A DNA stretch of 64,000 nucleotides from Euglena gracilis (GCA_039621445.1 CP154956.1:56957660-57021659); one strand, 5' to 3'. Counted from the stretch's first letter, positions 44,201 to 55,880 are shown. A program made the numbers and translations. Notes: a model not told the origin generated them from the sequence alone.

Positions 44201-47200
44201 ATCAAGCTGTGGGGATGTTCGAGATTGGCAGGTCTCTGAGTGCCGAATGGCGTGCAGCACGAAGAAGTACGGCCCCAGGAGTTGACATGAAGCCGAACAG
44301 TCAAATATGAGCGAGACCCTTTGCTCATATGGGAGTTCAGGGGGGGGTGACGTCCTGCCGCCACTCCGGTGAACCTTCCACGTAGATCCCTACTTCCACT
44401 CCAGTTCCAGATGGCAACGCCTGCCCAGCCCCATGACCACGATGTCCGCGCCGGCCAGCAGCATGAGGTACTGCATCGCGTCCGGCGTCGGGGCGAGCAG
44501 CCGCGCTGTCTCGAAGAAGTTGACAGTGCCCCCGATGTAGCTCGCGGCGAGGCAGCCCATGCTGACGGCGATCGTGTACGGCGGGAACAGCGCCGGCCCC
44601 GCCGCGTGGAGGAGGCCGGGGCTGTGCGCCGCCGCGGGGAAGGCGTTGGGGGCGGTGGGTGTGAGACGGATCCGTCTCGGAGAGACCTTGCAAAAGCCAC
44701 ACGTGACCAGCCTTTTGGTGGAGTTGGCAGCACAGACTGGGGTCCTCGGCAGACCTTGCCGGCTTCTTTTGAAGAACCCCTGGGGGGTTTCAGGAACCCT
44801 TGGGGTTGGAATCTGGGGGGTGAGGAAAAAACCCATAGAAAAGCCCCTCAAACCCCCAATTTTTGTGGTGGACGTTTCAATTAAAATGCAGCCTAAAATT
44901 CTCTGGTTTGCCCCCCAAAAAATTCCTCAACCCCACTCAGCAATCATCTTTGGTCACTTTTCCAATAAAAAATCCAGCACTTTGCGGCGAAATTTTCAGT
45001 TGGACACATACCCATACCCTCGGGTGCAGGACCTCGGGGGGGGGGGTTCACCCAACTCTCAGAAAAAGAGCCTGGGTGAGGAAAAAGGGATTTTCCAGGC
45101 CCAAAGGGAACGACGGAAGTAAAGGGGGAAAGAAGGAGGAAAGAGACAATTCTGCTTTTTTAGACACGAAAGAAAAAAAGGAAGGGGTCGATGTTTAGGT
45201 CGTTTTTGGGGGAACCTTTGTGCGGTATGTAGGGTGCATCCTTCTCTTTAAAGGGTACATGGAGACAGCACTGGCCGGGAGCCCTACCCCCCCTATTGAT
45301 AATTGCATGCTGCCTGAAAACCCTTGGTCTAACCAAGCCCTTTGGGTCCCCAAAAGTGGGGTGGTGGGGAGCAAACCCTCCTCAGCCTCAAGGGGTGCGT
45401 GATGGGAGGACAAGCCTGGGGGTCAGGGGTTTTCTTAAGGACCCCCCGGGAGGGTCCAGCCTCTGGCTGGCAAAAAGGCTGCTGGCTGGAAACGAGCTGC
45501 TGGCTGGACCCCCCCCCCCCGGGGGGGGATAGGGGGGTCCGGGGCTGGAGGGGGGCTGTGCTGGGCCAGGTCGATGAAAAATACAATTTTCTAACACATT
45601 TTTGCCTTCTCGGTGCTAGATCAATGCTGGATCGGGACCAAAGGAACAGCCTACTTACCAACTCATGCCACACATTCTTATGCACACAAAAAAATGCAGG
45701 AATAGGTGAGCTGGGTAGCCCAGTTGGCTGGCCAGCTTGCGGCCAGCTGGCCCGGCCACCCGCCAGGCTGGACCCAACTTTATTTCACTCAACTCCGGGG
45801 GGGGGGGCTCCCAGCCCGAATTTGGGCTGTTGGCTGGATTTGAACAGCTGGCTGGCTGGACCCCCCCCCCCCCCCGGGGGTGGGGTACCCTCCGACTTAA
45901 GAAAACCCTGCTGGGGGTATGCAAGAGGGGGTCAGCGGTGGCGCAGGCGGCGGTGACCAAGCAACCGAGGGCAGTGCCGAGGACGCCGAAGGCGAAGCTA
46001 GCCCCCATCGTGGTGAAAGCCTCCGGGCGGGGCCAGGCTTGGCCGGAAGGCAGGGCTGTACAGGAAGGCCTGGTGGGGGGGGGTCGAACCCCCCACCCAC
46101 CACCCCGGCTGTCTGGCCGATTCCCGTTCTGCCCTGTTGGAAGGCGGGGGGGGGGGGAGGTTGGCTGGCACAGAGGCACAGGCGGGGGATGGCCAGACTC
46201 CCCCACCCCACTTGCTGCACCATTGTCCCCCAGGGGGCTCCAGCACAACCCTAAAAGCAGCAACCGGGCGAAATCAACACCGTTGCGCTTCGGTTGGGGG
46301 TCTCTCCGTTTTGGGGGGCCATGCCTGCGCTGAACTTGGTGGGGGTCTCCCCCGGCGTGGACCGGCTGGCCGCGGCCCCCCGCAGCAGCAGGGACAGCGC
46401 CAGCGACGCCGGCAGGAACAAGTCGAATGCCAGGTGCACGGCAGCGAGGCGGGCCCAGTTGGGAGGGGGACAGCACAAAGCGGGCCGAGGGAAACCTATC
46501 AGGGGTTTTTTTAAAGACCGGGGGGGAGGGGGGCGGGGGCGGGCCCTTACTTGTGACCAGGGGAGTGGGATTCCCGCCTTGGTTACGTGTCAATGTGGGG
46601 TCTCTGAACCCCCTAGTGTCCTCATCGTCATTGGATGAGTACCCACACCTCATCACCCAAGGGTTTTCTCGTGAGACGGGTCCCTTGGGTGGAAAAAAAA
46701 TGCGAAAATGGGTTTGTTGGTTACAGAAATGGGTCAGTTGAACGTGGGCAAAATTCGGTCCCACTCAAAAATGGCAAAAAAATCCAAAAATAGCACTTTT
46801 TCAAAAAAAATTCGGCACCTTCGGCGCCGAAAAGTATTAGTATATCCCACTTCCCCCTGGGGGGACCCCGGGGGGGGGGGGGGCTCGGCCGGACCCACCC
46901 CCCACCCCCCAGGGTCCACAACAAAAAAAACCCCCTGAAAACCCTATTAATGATCATCGCTGAGGTACGCAGGGGGCCTGCAGTAGGGGAAAAAGGCGAC
47001 ACAAAAAAAAACAAATTTTGCAAAAATCAAAAAACTGCAAAAAACTGCAAAAAAAAAGCATTTGGTCCCCCCGCTGTAGGTTTGGGTTTAAAACCCAACC
47101 CACATCTCTACTGTAAAAGAAAATGCTGGGAAATCTTTGAACCTGTTTGGAGAATGCCATTCCGACACCCAAAGGTAGGGCTGCGTCCAAAAGGTTGGGC

Positions 47201-47420
47201 CTGGGCTCGGCCGGGGGCGGTGCCGGGAGGGCCGATCAGCCCGAGGGACGCCACCACCGCCATGGCACTGAAGGAGAGCAGCTCCGGGTTGACGGCCACG
47301 AGATGCGCGCTCTGCGCGAGGGAGGTGGCGAGGGCGGTGAATGCGATGGGGTACAGCACGTTGCCAGCGCAGAGGCGGAGCACCTCGACCCGGTGGTACC
47401 ACCTGACGGGAGGGGGGGAG
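41260..47420 (-). CDS. DUF819-family multi-pass membrane protein
   Basis: Exons on the minus strand, in order: VNPELLSFSAMAVVASLG (about 47,250); TSAMIINRV (to 46,941); FPRPALCCPPPNWARLAAVH then LAFDLFLPASLALSLLL (from 46,494); EAFTTMGASFAFGVLGTALG (about 46,010-45,930); FPPYTIAVSMGCLAASYIGG then TVNFFETARLL and GADIVVMGL (to 44,427); FWDGRPPPFERTWKEIIMDL then VAFAKFGLLLGEW (from 42,828); HHASEFFMNLFFATLGC (to 42,253); TATLQEMQRVGPGALGMMSL then VLAIHL (41,945-41,789); NACAGGAATAASMAESIKRS then LVGYTIGTRIGLAIY, ending AFLRVAG-stop at 41,260 (from about 41,434). SYIGGTVNF, FFATLG and SNAxxGGxATAA are hallmarks of DUF819 (PF05684), a bacterial family also targeted to plant and algal plastids. 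Substrate unknown. A stretch between 42,340 and 42,640 and the 5' end are unresolved. Confidence 0.85.
41946..42252 (-). other. Nonconventional intron formed exactly by a family-A MITE (DUF819 gene)
   Basis: It joins FFATLGC to TATLQEMQRVG, matching the DUF819 'FFAvIGAsAnl' segment. The element itself (41,951-42,249, 299 bp) begins CAGGGCGGTCCGT and ends CGGACCTCCCTG on the minus strand, with an 11-12-bp imperfect stem. Flanking 8-mers are GTTGCACC and GCTGCACC (7 of 8). Intron starts ACC-CAG and ends CTG-GCTGC, so CAG is at +4 and CTG at -8. Any cut inside the duplicated octamer restores nearly the same exon. Confidence 0.92.
42829..44426 (-). other. Nonconventional intron, 1,598 nt (DUF819 gene)
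   Basis: It joins ADIVVMG plus CT to A-TTC-TGG, giving GADIVVMGLFWDGRPPPFE, as in the DUF819 'aADnlvMalyf' segment. Ends read GGG-CAGGC and GCCTG-CCGGC: CAG at +4 and CTG at -8, short stem. It contains other repeats, including a C/G-run element at 43,186-43,590. Confidence 0.82.
43186..43590 (+). mobile_element. Probable MITE nested in a DUF819 intron
   Basis: Left end CAGGGGTTTTCTCAAGG, right end GCTTAAGCAATTGTCTG; inner ACCAGTCAGTCACTG words and GGCGCCTTCGGTGCC hairpin. Flanking octamers GTCCATAC and GTCCCACA agree only at the first four bases. Confidence 0.5.
45424..45910 (+). mobile_element. Complete MITE, 487 bp, exact 8-bp target duplication
   Basis: Termini are CAGGGGTTTTCTTAAGG and CGACTTAAGAAAACCCTG, flanked on both sides by CTGGGGGT (45,416-45,423 and 45,911-45,918). 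It lies directly next to the exon encoding ALGCLVTAACATADPLL in the DUF819 gene. I could not decide whether it alone is an intron or part of a larger one. Confidence 0.9.
46051..46137 (+). mobile_element. Short 87-bp CAGGGC...CCCTG element
   Basis: It begins CAGGGCTGTACAGGAAGGCC and ends GATTCCCGTTCTGCCCTG, flanked by CCGGAAGG and TTGGAAGG (6 of 8). The core is the GGGGTCGAACCCC hairpin shared with 54,077-54,758. It lies next to a DUF819 exon. Confidence 0.6.
46495..46940 (-). other. Nonconventional intron formed by a CAGGGG element (DUF819 gene)
   Basis: The element 46,500-46,937 starts and ends CAGGGGGTTTTTTT/AAAAAAACCCCTG on the minus strand. Flanks AATAGGGTTTT and ATAGGTTT are a near duplication with one indel. 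Excision by the CAG+4/CTG-8 rule joins TSAMIINRV to FPRPALCC in the frame that continues into AAVHLAFDLFLPASLAL. Confidence 0.7.
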
Positions 47421-47429
47421 GGACCTGCA

Positions 47430-50400
47430 CAGGTACTGGCTGCTATGGGGGGGGGCAAAGATGTCTGGGATGGAGCCCAAAGAGCCCACGGACCGTGAAG
47501 CCCCAAGTCTGTTGGCGACGTTGAAGTATCCAGTGTCTCACCACAAAATCCACATCCCAAAGTCCCACACACCCGAGGGAGCCCAGCCCTGCAGCGATGC
47601 AGGCGGTGGGCCAGCCCCAGGGTTCGATATCAAGGTTGGTGGGGGGTCGGACCCCCCCCCCCCCCGCATCCAGGTGGAGGGGGGGAGTGGGAGGGACACC
47701 CCCCGCCTAAACAGTGGCGCGGTCCGGGTAACTGATTTTCGGTCCGGGTCCCCCCCTCTGGTCCAGGAGGGGGGGGGGCACCCCCCACCGAAACCCCGCA
47801 CCCCCTCTCCTACGACCCTCCTTATATTGAACCCTGGCCAGCCCTGCATCACCAGCCGTGCAGTGGAACGCCGCAACCGGGAGAGTCTCCGGCACTGCAG
47901 GATGGGGGCAGGATGGGGGATGGGGAGGGATGCCACGTGCACGCCAAAGGCACATTCTTACGATTTGGTTGTGCTTGCTGAACAGGTGAAGGGGTGGTGC
48001 AGGACATGCTCTTTTGGCCAAGGATTTGGACTGTCTGAAAGAGTTGGATTTTGGCTTCGCGCAAATGGACTTGTGGGTGTTGAGACGAAACCAGGTTCTA
48101 GGTGGGAAATGGACATAATAAAACGTGGGTAAGACATGCATGCCCAACTACATATCGACAAAATTTTGGAAGATACGGCAATCAACGTTACATACCACGT
48201 TTCGTTTTTCAGTGTGCTCCAACGGGACATCTTCGGATTCTGTAAGGCCTTCATTGGTGCTGAGGTCCTCGAGAGCTGCAGCAATGAAAGCAGTGCTTCA
48301 ATGTTACGCTTGGAAAATGATGAACAACAACGATCCCGGAGAGCAGGGCAGCAGGCTCAAGGTACCAGTTTTTTTTTGGCACCCAAACCAGTGCAGTTTA
48401 TTTTCAGACATTGCGAGCATACACCTCTTGAAAGATCTGGGGGGTTGTTGGGCTAGGGCTTGAAACTTGGGTTGAAATAGAGGGGGGTGGAGCCTGGCTG
48501 GACCTGAGCAGGTCCGGGCTAATGGCCAGAAAACTACTTGCAAAACACAGTTGTGAAAAAAATGAGAATCTGACCCCCCCCCAAACGACCCAAACGCCAC
48601 AAACACACCATTTTTGGCCGTTTTTGAACACTTTTCTTGGGGCTGGACCATCCAAAAAAAATCCCCGGGGGGGCTGCTGCGGCTGGGCTGGGCCAAAATT
48701 TGGGCTGGCAAGCAAGCCCTGATTCATTCAGATAAAATTGGGGCTGGGCTGACTCCCCCCCCCCCCCGGGAGGTCTGCAAAACCTTAAAGAGATGTATGA
48801 TTGCGAGACATTGGAACTGATATAAAATAAAAATAAAAATCGATGATTTCCACAATCGCAACAATAAAGGGGGCACCACCTGCTGAGGAAAGGGGCAAGG
48901 GTCGGCGATATGTTTGCGACGACGTCGACCACACCCTCCCAGCAAGCTGCCCTGCCAGAGTGGGTTGCAATGACTTAGAAAACTCGAACAAAAACAAAAC
49001 CAGCAACATGAGCGACATCATCATCAGCGACAGGCGTGTTTTTCAAACTTTCCCAGAAAAAGTTATCCAGCAGGTTCTTGAGGTTCGCAGTCTTCAAATG
49101 CCTTCACACAGGAGATATATTCATGTAATGGAAGTGCTTATCAGGCAAATTTCTCGACAAAGTTCCACAAATGGGATAATCATAGTGCCTAACTGATCTT
49201 GGGTGAGCAAAAAAGCAGAAACGTGTGCAATCTTGCAGCTTGAAAATAGTCCGTTCACGCCTGCAGGCATGTAGTTTAAATCACCCAATGATCAGCCCAA
49301 AAGAATGGAAATAACAATAATCCTAAAATGATTTGAAACGCCGAATTCTGAATCCTAAATTACAGCCGGAGAAAAGGAGTGTCCATTGGGGTGGACAGGG
49401 GGGGGTGTTCCTGTGACCTCCCATGACCCCCCCCCCGTGACCCGACCTACGACCCTTTTTGGCCAATTTTTCCGCAAAATTTTTGGGCGAGTGACGCTTA
49501 ATTTGATGATATTGTCAGGTGGATTCCTACTTTTAAGACATAAATTTTCAAATTCGAGGTTGGTGTCTCCTAATTTGGTGCCAAAATCCTAATTTCAGGT
49601 GTGGGGATTCGAATTTATGGAAAATTCTTCCAAAATTTTGGGCTTGGTGATTCCTAATTCAGCCACCGAAAATGTGGTGTTCCCCCGTGACCCCCTGTGA
49701 CCCTTCCCGTGACCCCCCCCCCCCGTGACCCGAACCACCCCCAGTCAAAGAAAGTCACCCGTCATAAGGGTAGGCAAACCCCTGGCCAACACATTGAACC
49801 CATGACGAGCATTACCATGCCCCCCCCCCCCCCCCGAGCCATTCTGGTCCCCGGGACCCTTTACGGCCCAATATGGGAACAGTGAGGGGGGGGGGGAACA
49901 CCTGGGGGACCTGGGCTCCCCAAGGTGTTCCCATTCCCAAACCTCGGACAGTTCAAAAAGGGTGATTTTTGGCAATTTTTTTTGGATGTTCGCAAAAAAT
50001 GGTCAATTTCAAACACTTCTTCATAAAAGTGATATGACAGTGAGCTATTCTCATCCCTGAGAATAGCTCAGGGGGGGAATAGCTCGGAGGGGCATGGTAT
50101 TCGGATCAGGCATCTGCGGAGAAAGGAGACACTTGTGAAACAGAAACTTGTCTGGCAAACACAATGTCATGTGGGCATTTTTTATGAGAAAATTGGCAAA
50201 ATTTTTCACAAAATTCGCAGTTATTTGGATAAAATTGGCAGTTATTTGGAGAAAATTGGCAGTTACTTAGAGATAATTGACCGGTTAGAGTTGAGAAACG
50301 TGGCAATTATTTTGATCTCGGATACACATTCATTCCGCAACCGGCTGTAAAAGCATCTTAATTAACACATTTCGAGATCCCGGGGAACAAACCAAGATTG

Positions 50401-50600
50401 TCCAAAGATAGATTTTCAAAAAAAAATGTAAATGTAAAGGGAAACTTTGCCATTTCCACATCACAAAGCGGTGAAAGAAATTTCGCAATGTTTGGTCTCC
50501 ACACCAGTGGAGGAAAGGCTTCATTTGAATCTTGACCCAGAAGAACTCGGAATAAAAAAAATAATTGCTTCAAGTTAGACGTTAAGATTTTTGCTCCTGG
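47430..50600. other. No confident gene
   Basis: Mixed unique and C/G-run sequence. A plus-strand open frame at 48,843-49,196 has ordinary amino-acid composition (includes RRVFQTFPEKVIQQVLEVR) but no recognisable domain. TGACCCCCC words recur at 49,410-49,740. ATTGGCAGTTATTTGGA repeats occur at 50,215-50,275. Confidence 0.4.
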
Positions 50601-50979
50601 TTGAAAGAAGCAAGCTGAAGAAATGCCGTGATGTGCAGCGACAGAAATCAGCAATGCGCGATGCAAGACCTTCTGCCTTGACTGCTTGTTACTTGGAGGG
50701 TAAAAATAAGACACCCTGAAAAAAAAAGAAATTCTCTCCATTTTTCAAGTGTCGCCATTTGATTTGCTTGAGACGAATTTCGTTCATTGAAAAACTGATT
50801 TTGATCCCGAGGGTTCCTTTCAACCGAAACCACAGCAAGATCCAAGAAGAAACCCACCCCCAAGTAAGACTCCCCTTTACGAATTTAAACAGCCAAAGGT
50901 CCCGGGTCTTTTGGTTTTGGGTCGAAAAACAACATAGAACCGGGTATTTTGGTGGGGAATCTCCCTGAATCTCCTTGGC

Positions 50980-52953
50980 GACCTGCATCAGACTTCTGAC
51001 GGTACCTTGGGGGACCACCCCCACGCTCGGGCCCACCCCCATCCGGCTCACCAACGGTGGTCGGCGGCGGAGGCCCGGCACACCGGTGGCCGGCTGGGCG
51101 GGCGGCACCCCCCGCGCCAGGCGGAAGGCCCGCAGCAGCAGCAGGGGGGCGACCACTGCGGCTAGAGCAGAGGGGCCGGCCCACGGCGGGCGGCGGTCCG
51201 CCGGCGCGGTGCTGGCCGACGGCGGGGCGGCGTTCGGAAGGGGGCGGAGGGGGTGCAGGTGTGGCCAGGGCACTGATTTGCCGGGGGGCCCCCTTGCCCC
51301 CCCCCCCGGCCCGTGCAAGGCACTCGATTCTTGGCAGCCTCTTTTTTTTTTAAAAAAATAACAACAACAACAATGCGTCAGTCAGCAGGAGCCCCAGATC
51401 CCAGAGAGCCCTCCGCTGAGATACAGCAAAATCCAACAATCCCCCAAAAAGTCCACAAAGTGCCAAAAAATCTTTTTGAAGGCAAGAGGTGGTCTGCACC
51501 GTAGGTTCACTCAGTGACCCCGGGGGAGCACTTTTCCCCAGGCCCAAACCCACCCACCCGCCCGCCGTTTCACCCCCCCCCCCCTTGGTCAACCACCCAC
51601 CCACCCACCCACCCAAAACCGAGCCAAAATCAGCTGGAAATTGGCTGAATCTATGGTCTGGACCCTCCTCTCAGAAATCAAAACTCACAACACCCTGCGG
51701 GTGGCCCCAGTGAAAGGTTGTCCAGTGGCGGACCTGCAAAAGAGAAAAGGGCTATTGGCGACCATTGTCACCGTGATTGGGATTGGTGTCTGTTGGTGGA
51801 AATAGACTTTGCAAAATATCAGGCAGAGAGACACTCGGCAACAAACAATGCCCTGACCCACAGCCAAGGAAGCCACCTCAACCCCACCCTGAATAAAAGC
51901 AGGTTTGATGAGACTATGATTTGGAAAGTTGGTTAAACATCTGGGGGGGACCACTGTTGGCATTTTTATGAAATAAAGGTCCCCAAAAAACACTCCCGAC
52001 CTCTCTTTGTTTGTGCAAAAATTTTCCTCGTCCTGGAGCTCTGCCATTTGGCATGCCACACACCCACGACCCTTCCACCCCCGAGAGGGGTCAACCACCC
52101 CACCCACCCAAGATCCAGCCAAAATCGGCCAAAAACGCTGAAAATTTTTTGTTCCGACCCAGCCATTGGCCAGGCCAAAATCTGACCCATGGCGCACCCC
52201 ACTGCTGGGGTGGGTCCAGAGTCCCCAACCCCCACCCCTCTGGGGGCTGGGGTCACACAGGTGCTAAATGAATCTGTGGTTCGGATTCTTCGTTAAAATA
52301 TTTTGGGCATCTCTTGCTCAGAGGGGGGTAAGCGGGAAGAATGGCTGTTCAGGAGGGCAAACCAGACAAGGCAGATGAGGAGCGTTGATGGCGGCCACCC
52401 GAAGTCAAACGCACCGCGTGGGGCCGGCCACCGGTGCTCCACGGCGTGGGGGCGTGGAGGAGAGTCGTGGATGGGCGGGGCCGGGGGTGTCTGGGGCAGC
52501 ACCATCGCCTGTGGCCTCCACCCCAACTCCGCTCCAGGGTAGCCAGACCCTGGACCCCCCCCCTCCGCCCTGAGGGGGGCGGGGGGGGTTGGACCCCCGC
52601 TCCCCTCCCCCTGTACAAAACCGACACTCACTTAATACCCTGGTGCTGGGAGACCACTTTCGGCCATTCCTGTGCGACCCAACACCGGGAGGGGGTCTGG
52701 AGCAAAAAAAAACCCAGTCAGTCACCCCCACGGGCGGGGAGGGACAAACCTTAAGCAAAGGTAGGCTCCAGGTCAGGCAAGGGGCACAAGGCTCCACATT
52801 TGAGGCCCGATCCCCACCACCCGACAAGCCAAAAACCCGAAAAAAAAAAAAAAACCCAGCGACCCAGAGGCACGCCGTGGCGACGAGGGCCGCCCCAGCA
52901 CGCATCGCGCAGGGCGTAAATGTGCAGCGCTGAGCGCCGGGGCCCTCGTCCAT
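50980..52953 (-). other. Possible multi-exon membrane protein, unconfirmed
   Basis: Three GC-rich minus-strand blocks look exonic. About 52,953-52,856: MDEGPGAQRCTFTPCAMRAG then AALVATACLWVAG, with an ATG in good context and a hydrophobic segment. About 52,480-52,330: WPAPRGAFDFGWPPSTLLIC then LVWFALLN, hydrophobic. About 51,230-51,010: GPSALAAVVAPLLLLRAFRL followed by an Arg/Pro-rich tail. Same strand as the other genes. They could also be an N-terminal extension of the DUF819 gene. No family match and no verified splice junction. Confidence 0.3.
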
Positions 52954-53269
52954 GGGGAGGGGGGTGGCGGCCCAAAGCATCCCTGGGCAAGGCATGTGTT
53001 CAGGCAACAAGGGTGTGGCCAGAGGACCAGCCGCCCAGAGAGAATGAAAAGCACAGGCAACACACTGATTATTTGGCTGGCTTTTGTCCGGATTTCCTCC
53101 TCTGCTGGGGGAAAGTACATCCGACCGAGCATTCTCATACAGTGTTAGTAAAAGACAGCTGTCACTGTTACCCTCTTGCTATTGGAAATTTGTGATTTCA
53201 AAAAAAATCCAAAAGTTAACCCTCCCCTTGATTATACCCCCTGCATATTTTCTGGTGCATATAATGTGC

Positions 53270-54000
53270 ATGTGTCCATATGCATATGTTTACGTGTGCA
53301 TACACATACATATACATATACATGCACACATGCACATACACAGACACATACGCATGCACAGACACACACAAATACATGATTATGCAGAAGTGAGAACTGA
53401 AAAGGACTCAGAGGGGGGGGGGCGCATGGTGCCACCTAGTTCCCTCTTTCCAGGTTTTGGGCCCCATGCACCACGGCATTTGCCCGGGTAACTTTTGTCG
53501 GATTTGTGGAGGTTTGGTGCTCATTTTTAGGAGGTTGGGATTGGTGAAACGAAAACTGCCCATGTTTTTGGGCCAAAATTAAGCCGGAAGTTAGGTACCC
53601 CCCTTTGGGAAGAATTTCAGGATGCACTCCTGCCTGTAATTTGCCCAAATTCAGCCTGAATTCAACCGTATTTTGGTCCGAAACAGGACCTAACTTGCTT
53701 CCTAAATTCCCAAATAGAGGTAGCCATCGGAACGCTGGCCGTAACCCCCCACTCCGAAAAATAACCCCAACTTCCCCGGAAAGTGGGAACCGGGTGGAAC
53801 CATACGAACCCCCCCCCATCCCCAGAGTCCCCAAACGACCCCAGCCCTTGGAATTCCTTTGAGGCTTGCTGTCGTGCGCATGTATGTATACAAATGCAAT
53901 ATGTATGTTTGCACATATACGTATGCATATGTATACATGTGTATACATATATTACATATACATATGTATACACACATATACATGTGTAAATGTATATTAA
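53270..54000. repeat. (CATA)n-type microsatellites flanking a TTAGGxxGG-word repeat
   Basis: Imperfect ATACATAC/CATGCACA tracts at 53,275-53,375 and 53,880-53,995. Between them (53,480-53,830) lies a sequence related to 23,200-23,340 and to the tandem duplication at 54,854. Confidence 0.7.
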
Positions 54001-54076
54001 AACGTTGACATTTCTGGTTTTATGCCGAAATTGATGTTCTGATCTCCATGGGGGGAGCGATAATTGTTCTGGGGGG

Positions 54077-54758
54077 CAGGGCAGAACGGGAAGGCCTGGT
54101 GGGGGGGGGTCGACCGCCCCCACCCAGGAGGTGGGGGGGGGTTGACCCCCCACCCACCACAGCATTTTCACCGGTTTCGGGAAAACGGGGATTTGGGCAG
54201 AAATTTTTTTGAAATTTTTTTTTGAAAAATGAGCCCAAAATACATGATTTTTTTTTGATGGAAAACCACATTTTTTTCACAAAAAAAATCACAAAAACTT
54301 CAGGTTTAAATAAAAACTGGCAGTTATTAGGAGGTGGGGGTGAAAAAAACGAAGGTCAAAAAAAAGTGGACCAAACCTTGCCCCAATCAAATTTTACTGA
54401 CATTTTTTTCTCTCGGAAATTTTTGGGGTTTCAATGGCTTTTTTTTGCTTCAAAAACCTCTCAAAATTAAAATTTTGAGAAAATGTTGAAACTTTGGAAG
54501 GTGTGAAAAAATGGGGTTTGGGTGGTTTTTGGGGGGACCCCCTATATGGGTCCCAAAATGGGTCAAAAAAACACCCGGCGCCAAAGGCGCCAGAAAATTT
54601 TTTTCCGGTCCAAAAATTGCTGCTCCCGGAAATACGGGAAGAGGTGGTGGGGGGCTGGTCGACCCCCCCCCCACCCACCATGCAGGGGGTGGGGGGTGGT
54701 CGACCCCCCCCACCCACCACCCTACCCTGGCTGTTTGGCCGATTCACGTTCTGCCCTG
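54077..54758 (+). mobile_element. Candidate MITE with CAGGGCAGAACG...CGTTCTGCCCTG termini
   Basis: Inverted termini CAGGGCAGAACGGG and CACGTTCTGCCCTG enclose 682 bp with two pairs of GGGGTCGACCCC hairpins. Flanks are G runs, so a target duplication cannot be judged. Relatives: 46,051-46,137 and the hairpin blocks at 9,000, 22,905 and 31,215. Confidence 0.55.
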
Positions 54759-54853
54759 GGGGGGGGCGATGGCGGTACCCAGTTCCCCTTTTCGACCAGG
54801 GGATACGCCAGAATCAGACAATCGTTGTCAGATTTGGGGAGAACGTGTGCGTA

Positions 54854-55239
54854 TTTTGGGGAACAGGGTTGGGGTAGGATCGTCGCGCCGAAATCTACCC
54901 AATTTTATGAACCAAAAAAATAGGCGGAGGTTAGGGTCCCCGTTTTTGGAAGATTTTTCGGAACACATTTTGCCTCAAAAATTGTCCCAACTCGTCCTTT
55001 GCTTGTTTATTCCAAAATATAGCTTAACTTCCGTCCAAATTCCGAATTTTGGGGAACAGGGTTGGGGTAGGATCGTCGCGCCGAAATCTACCCAATTTTA
55101 TGAACCAAAAAAATAGGCGGAGGTTAGGGTCCCCGTTTTTGGAAGATTTTTCGGAACACATTTTGCCTCAAAAATTGTCCCAACTCGTCCTTTGCTTGTT
55201 TATTCCAAAATATAGCTTAACTTCCGTCCAAATTCCGAA
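54854..55239. repeat. Head-to-tail tandem duplication, 193-bp unit, two copies
   Basis: The block beginning TTTTGGGGAACAGGGTTGGGG at 54,854 repeats from 55,047 with no difference that I could see, ending near 55,239. It is related to the sequence at 23,200-23,360. Confidence 0.9.
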
Positions 55240-55469
55240 AAATGGAGCCTTTGAATACAAGCCCCAAATAATGCCCCCCCCCCCCCCGAATAGAAGTCAT
55301 CCCCTCGGACTTTGACTAATGGTCCGAATAGAATCCCTGGGGAGGGTTTCTATTCAGGGAGGATTTAACGGTTTAACGGGACTCCAGAAATAAGCCAGAA
55401 ACGGGACTCCAGAAATAAACTTTTGGGAAGGTGGGAACCGGGTCCACCCCCTGGATCAACTATATTTTA

Positions 55470-55880
55470 TATACGTACGTACATACGTACATATGAATGC
55501 ATGTACGTACGTACGTACGTATGTATGTATGTATGTATGTGTGTGTATGTGTATGTGTGTAAGTATGGAGATGGTTGAATGTATGGATGGATGGATGGAT
55601 GGATGGATGGATGGATGGATGGATGGATGGATGGATGGATGGATGGATGGATGGATGGATGGATGGATGGATGGATGCATGCATGCATAATGACGCATGC
55701 ATGTATGTATGTATGTACAAACGTATGTGTGTGTGCTTGTATGTATGGATGGATGGATGGATGGATGGGTGGGTGGATGGATGGATGAATGGATGGATGG
55801 ATGGACGGATGGTTGGTTGGTTGGTTGGACAGACAGACGGATGGACGGATGGAAAGATGAATGGATGGATGTGGATGTTT
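55470..55880. repeat. (GGAT)n / (TATG)n microsatellite array
   Basis: About 25 GGAT units at 55,575-55,675, further GGAT/GGTT units at 55,745-55,870, and TACG/TATG units before them. Reading frames of Trp-Met-Asp-Gly or His-Pro-Ser-Ile are repeat translations. Confidence 0.95.
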
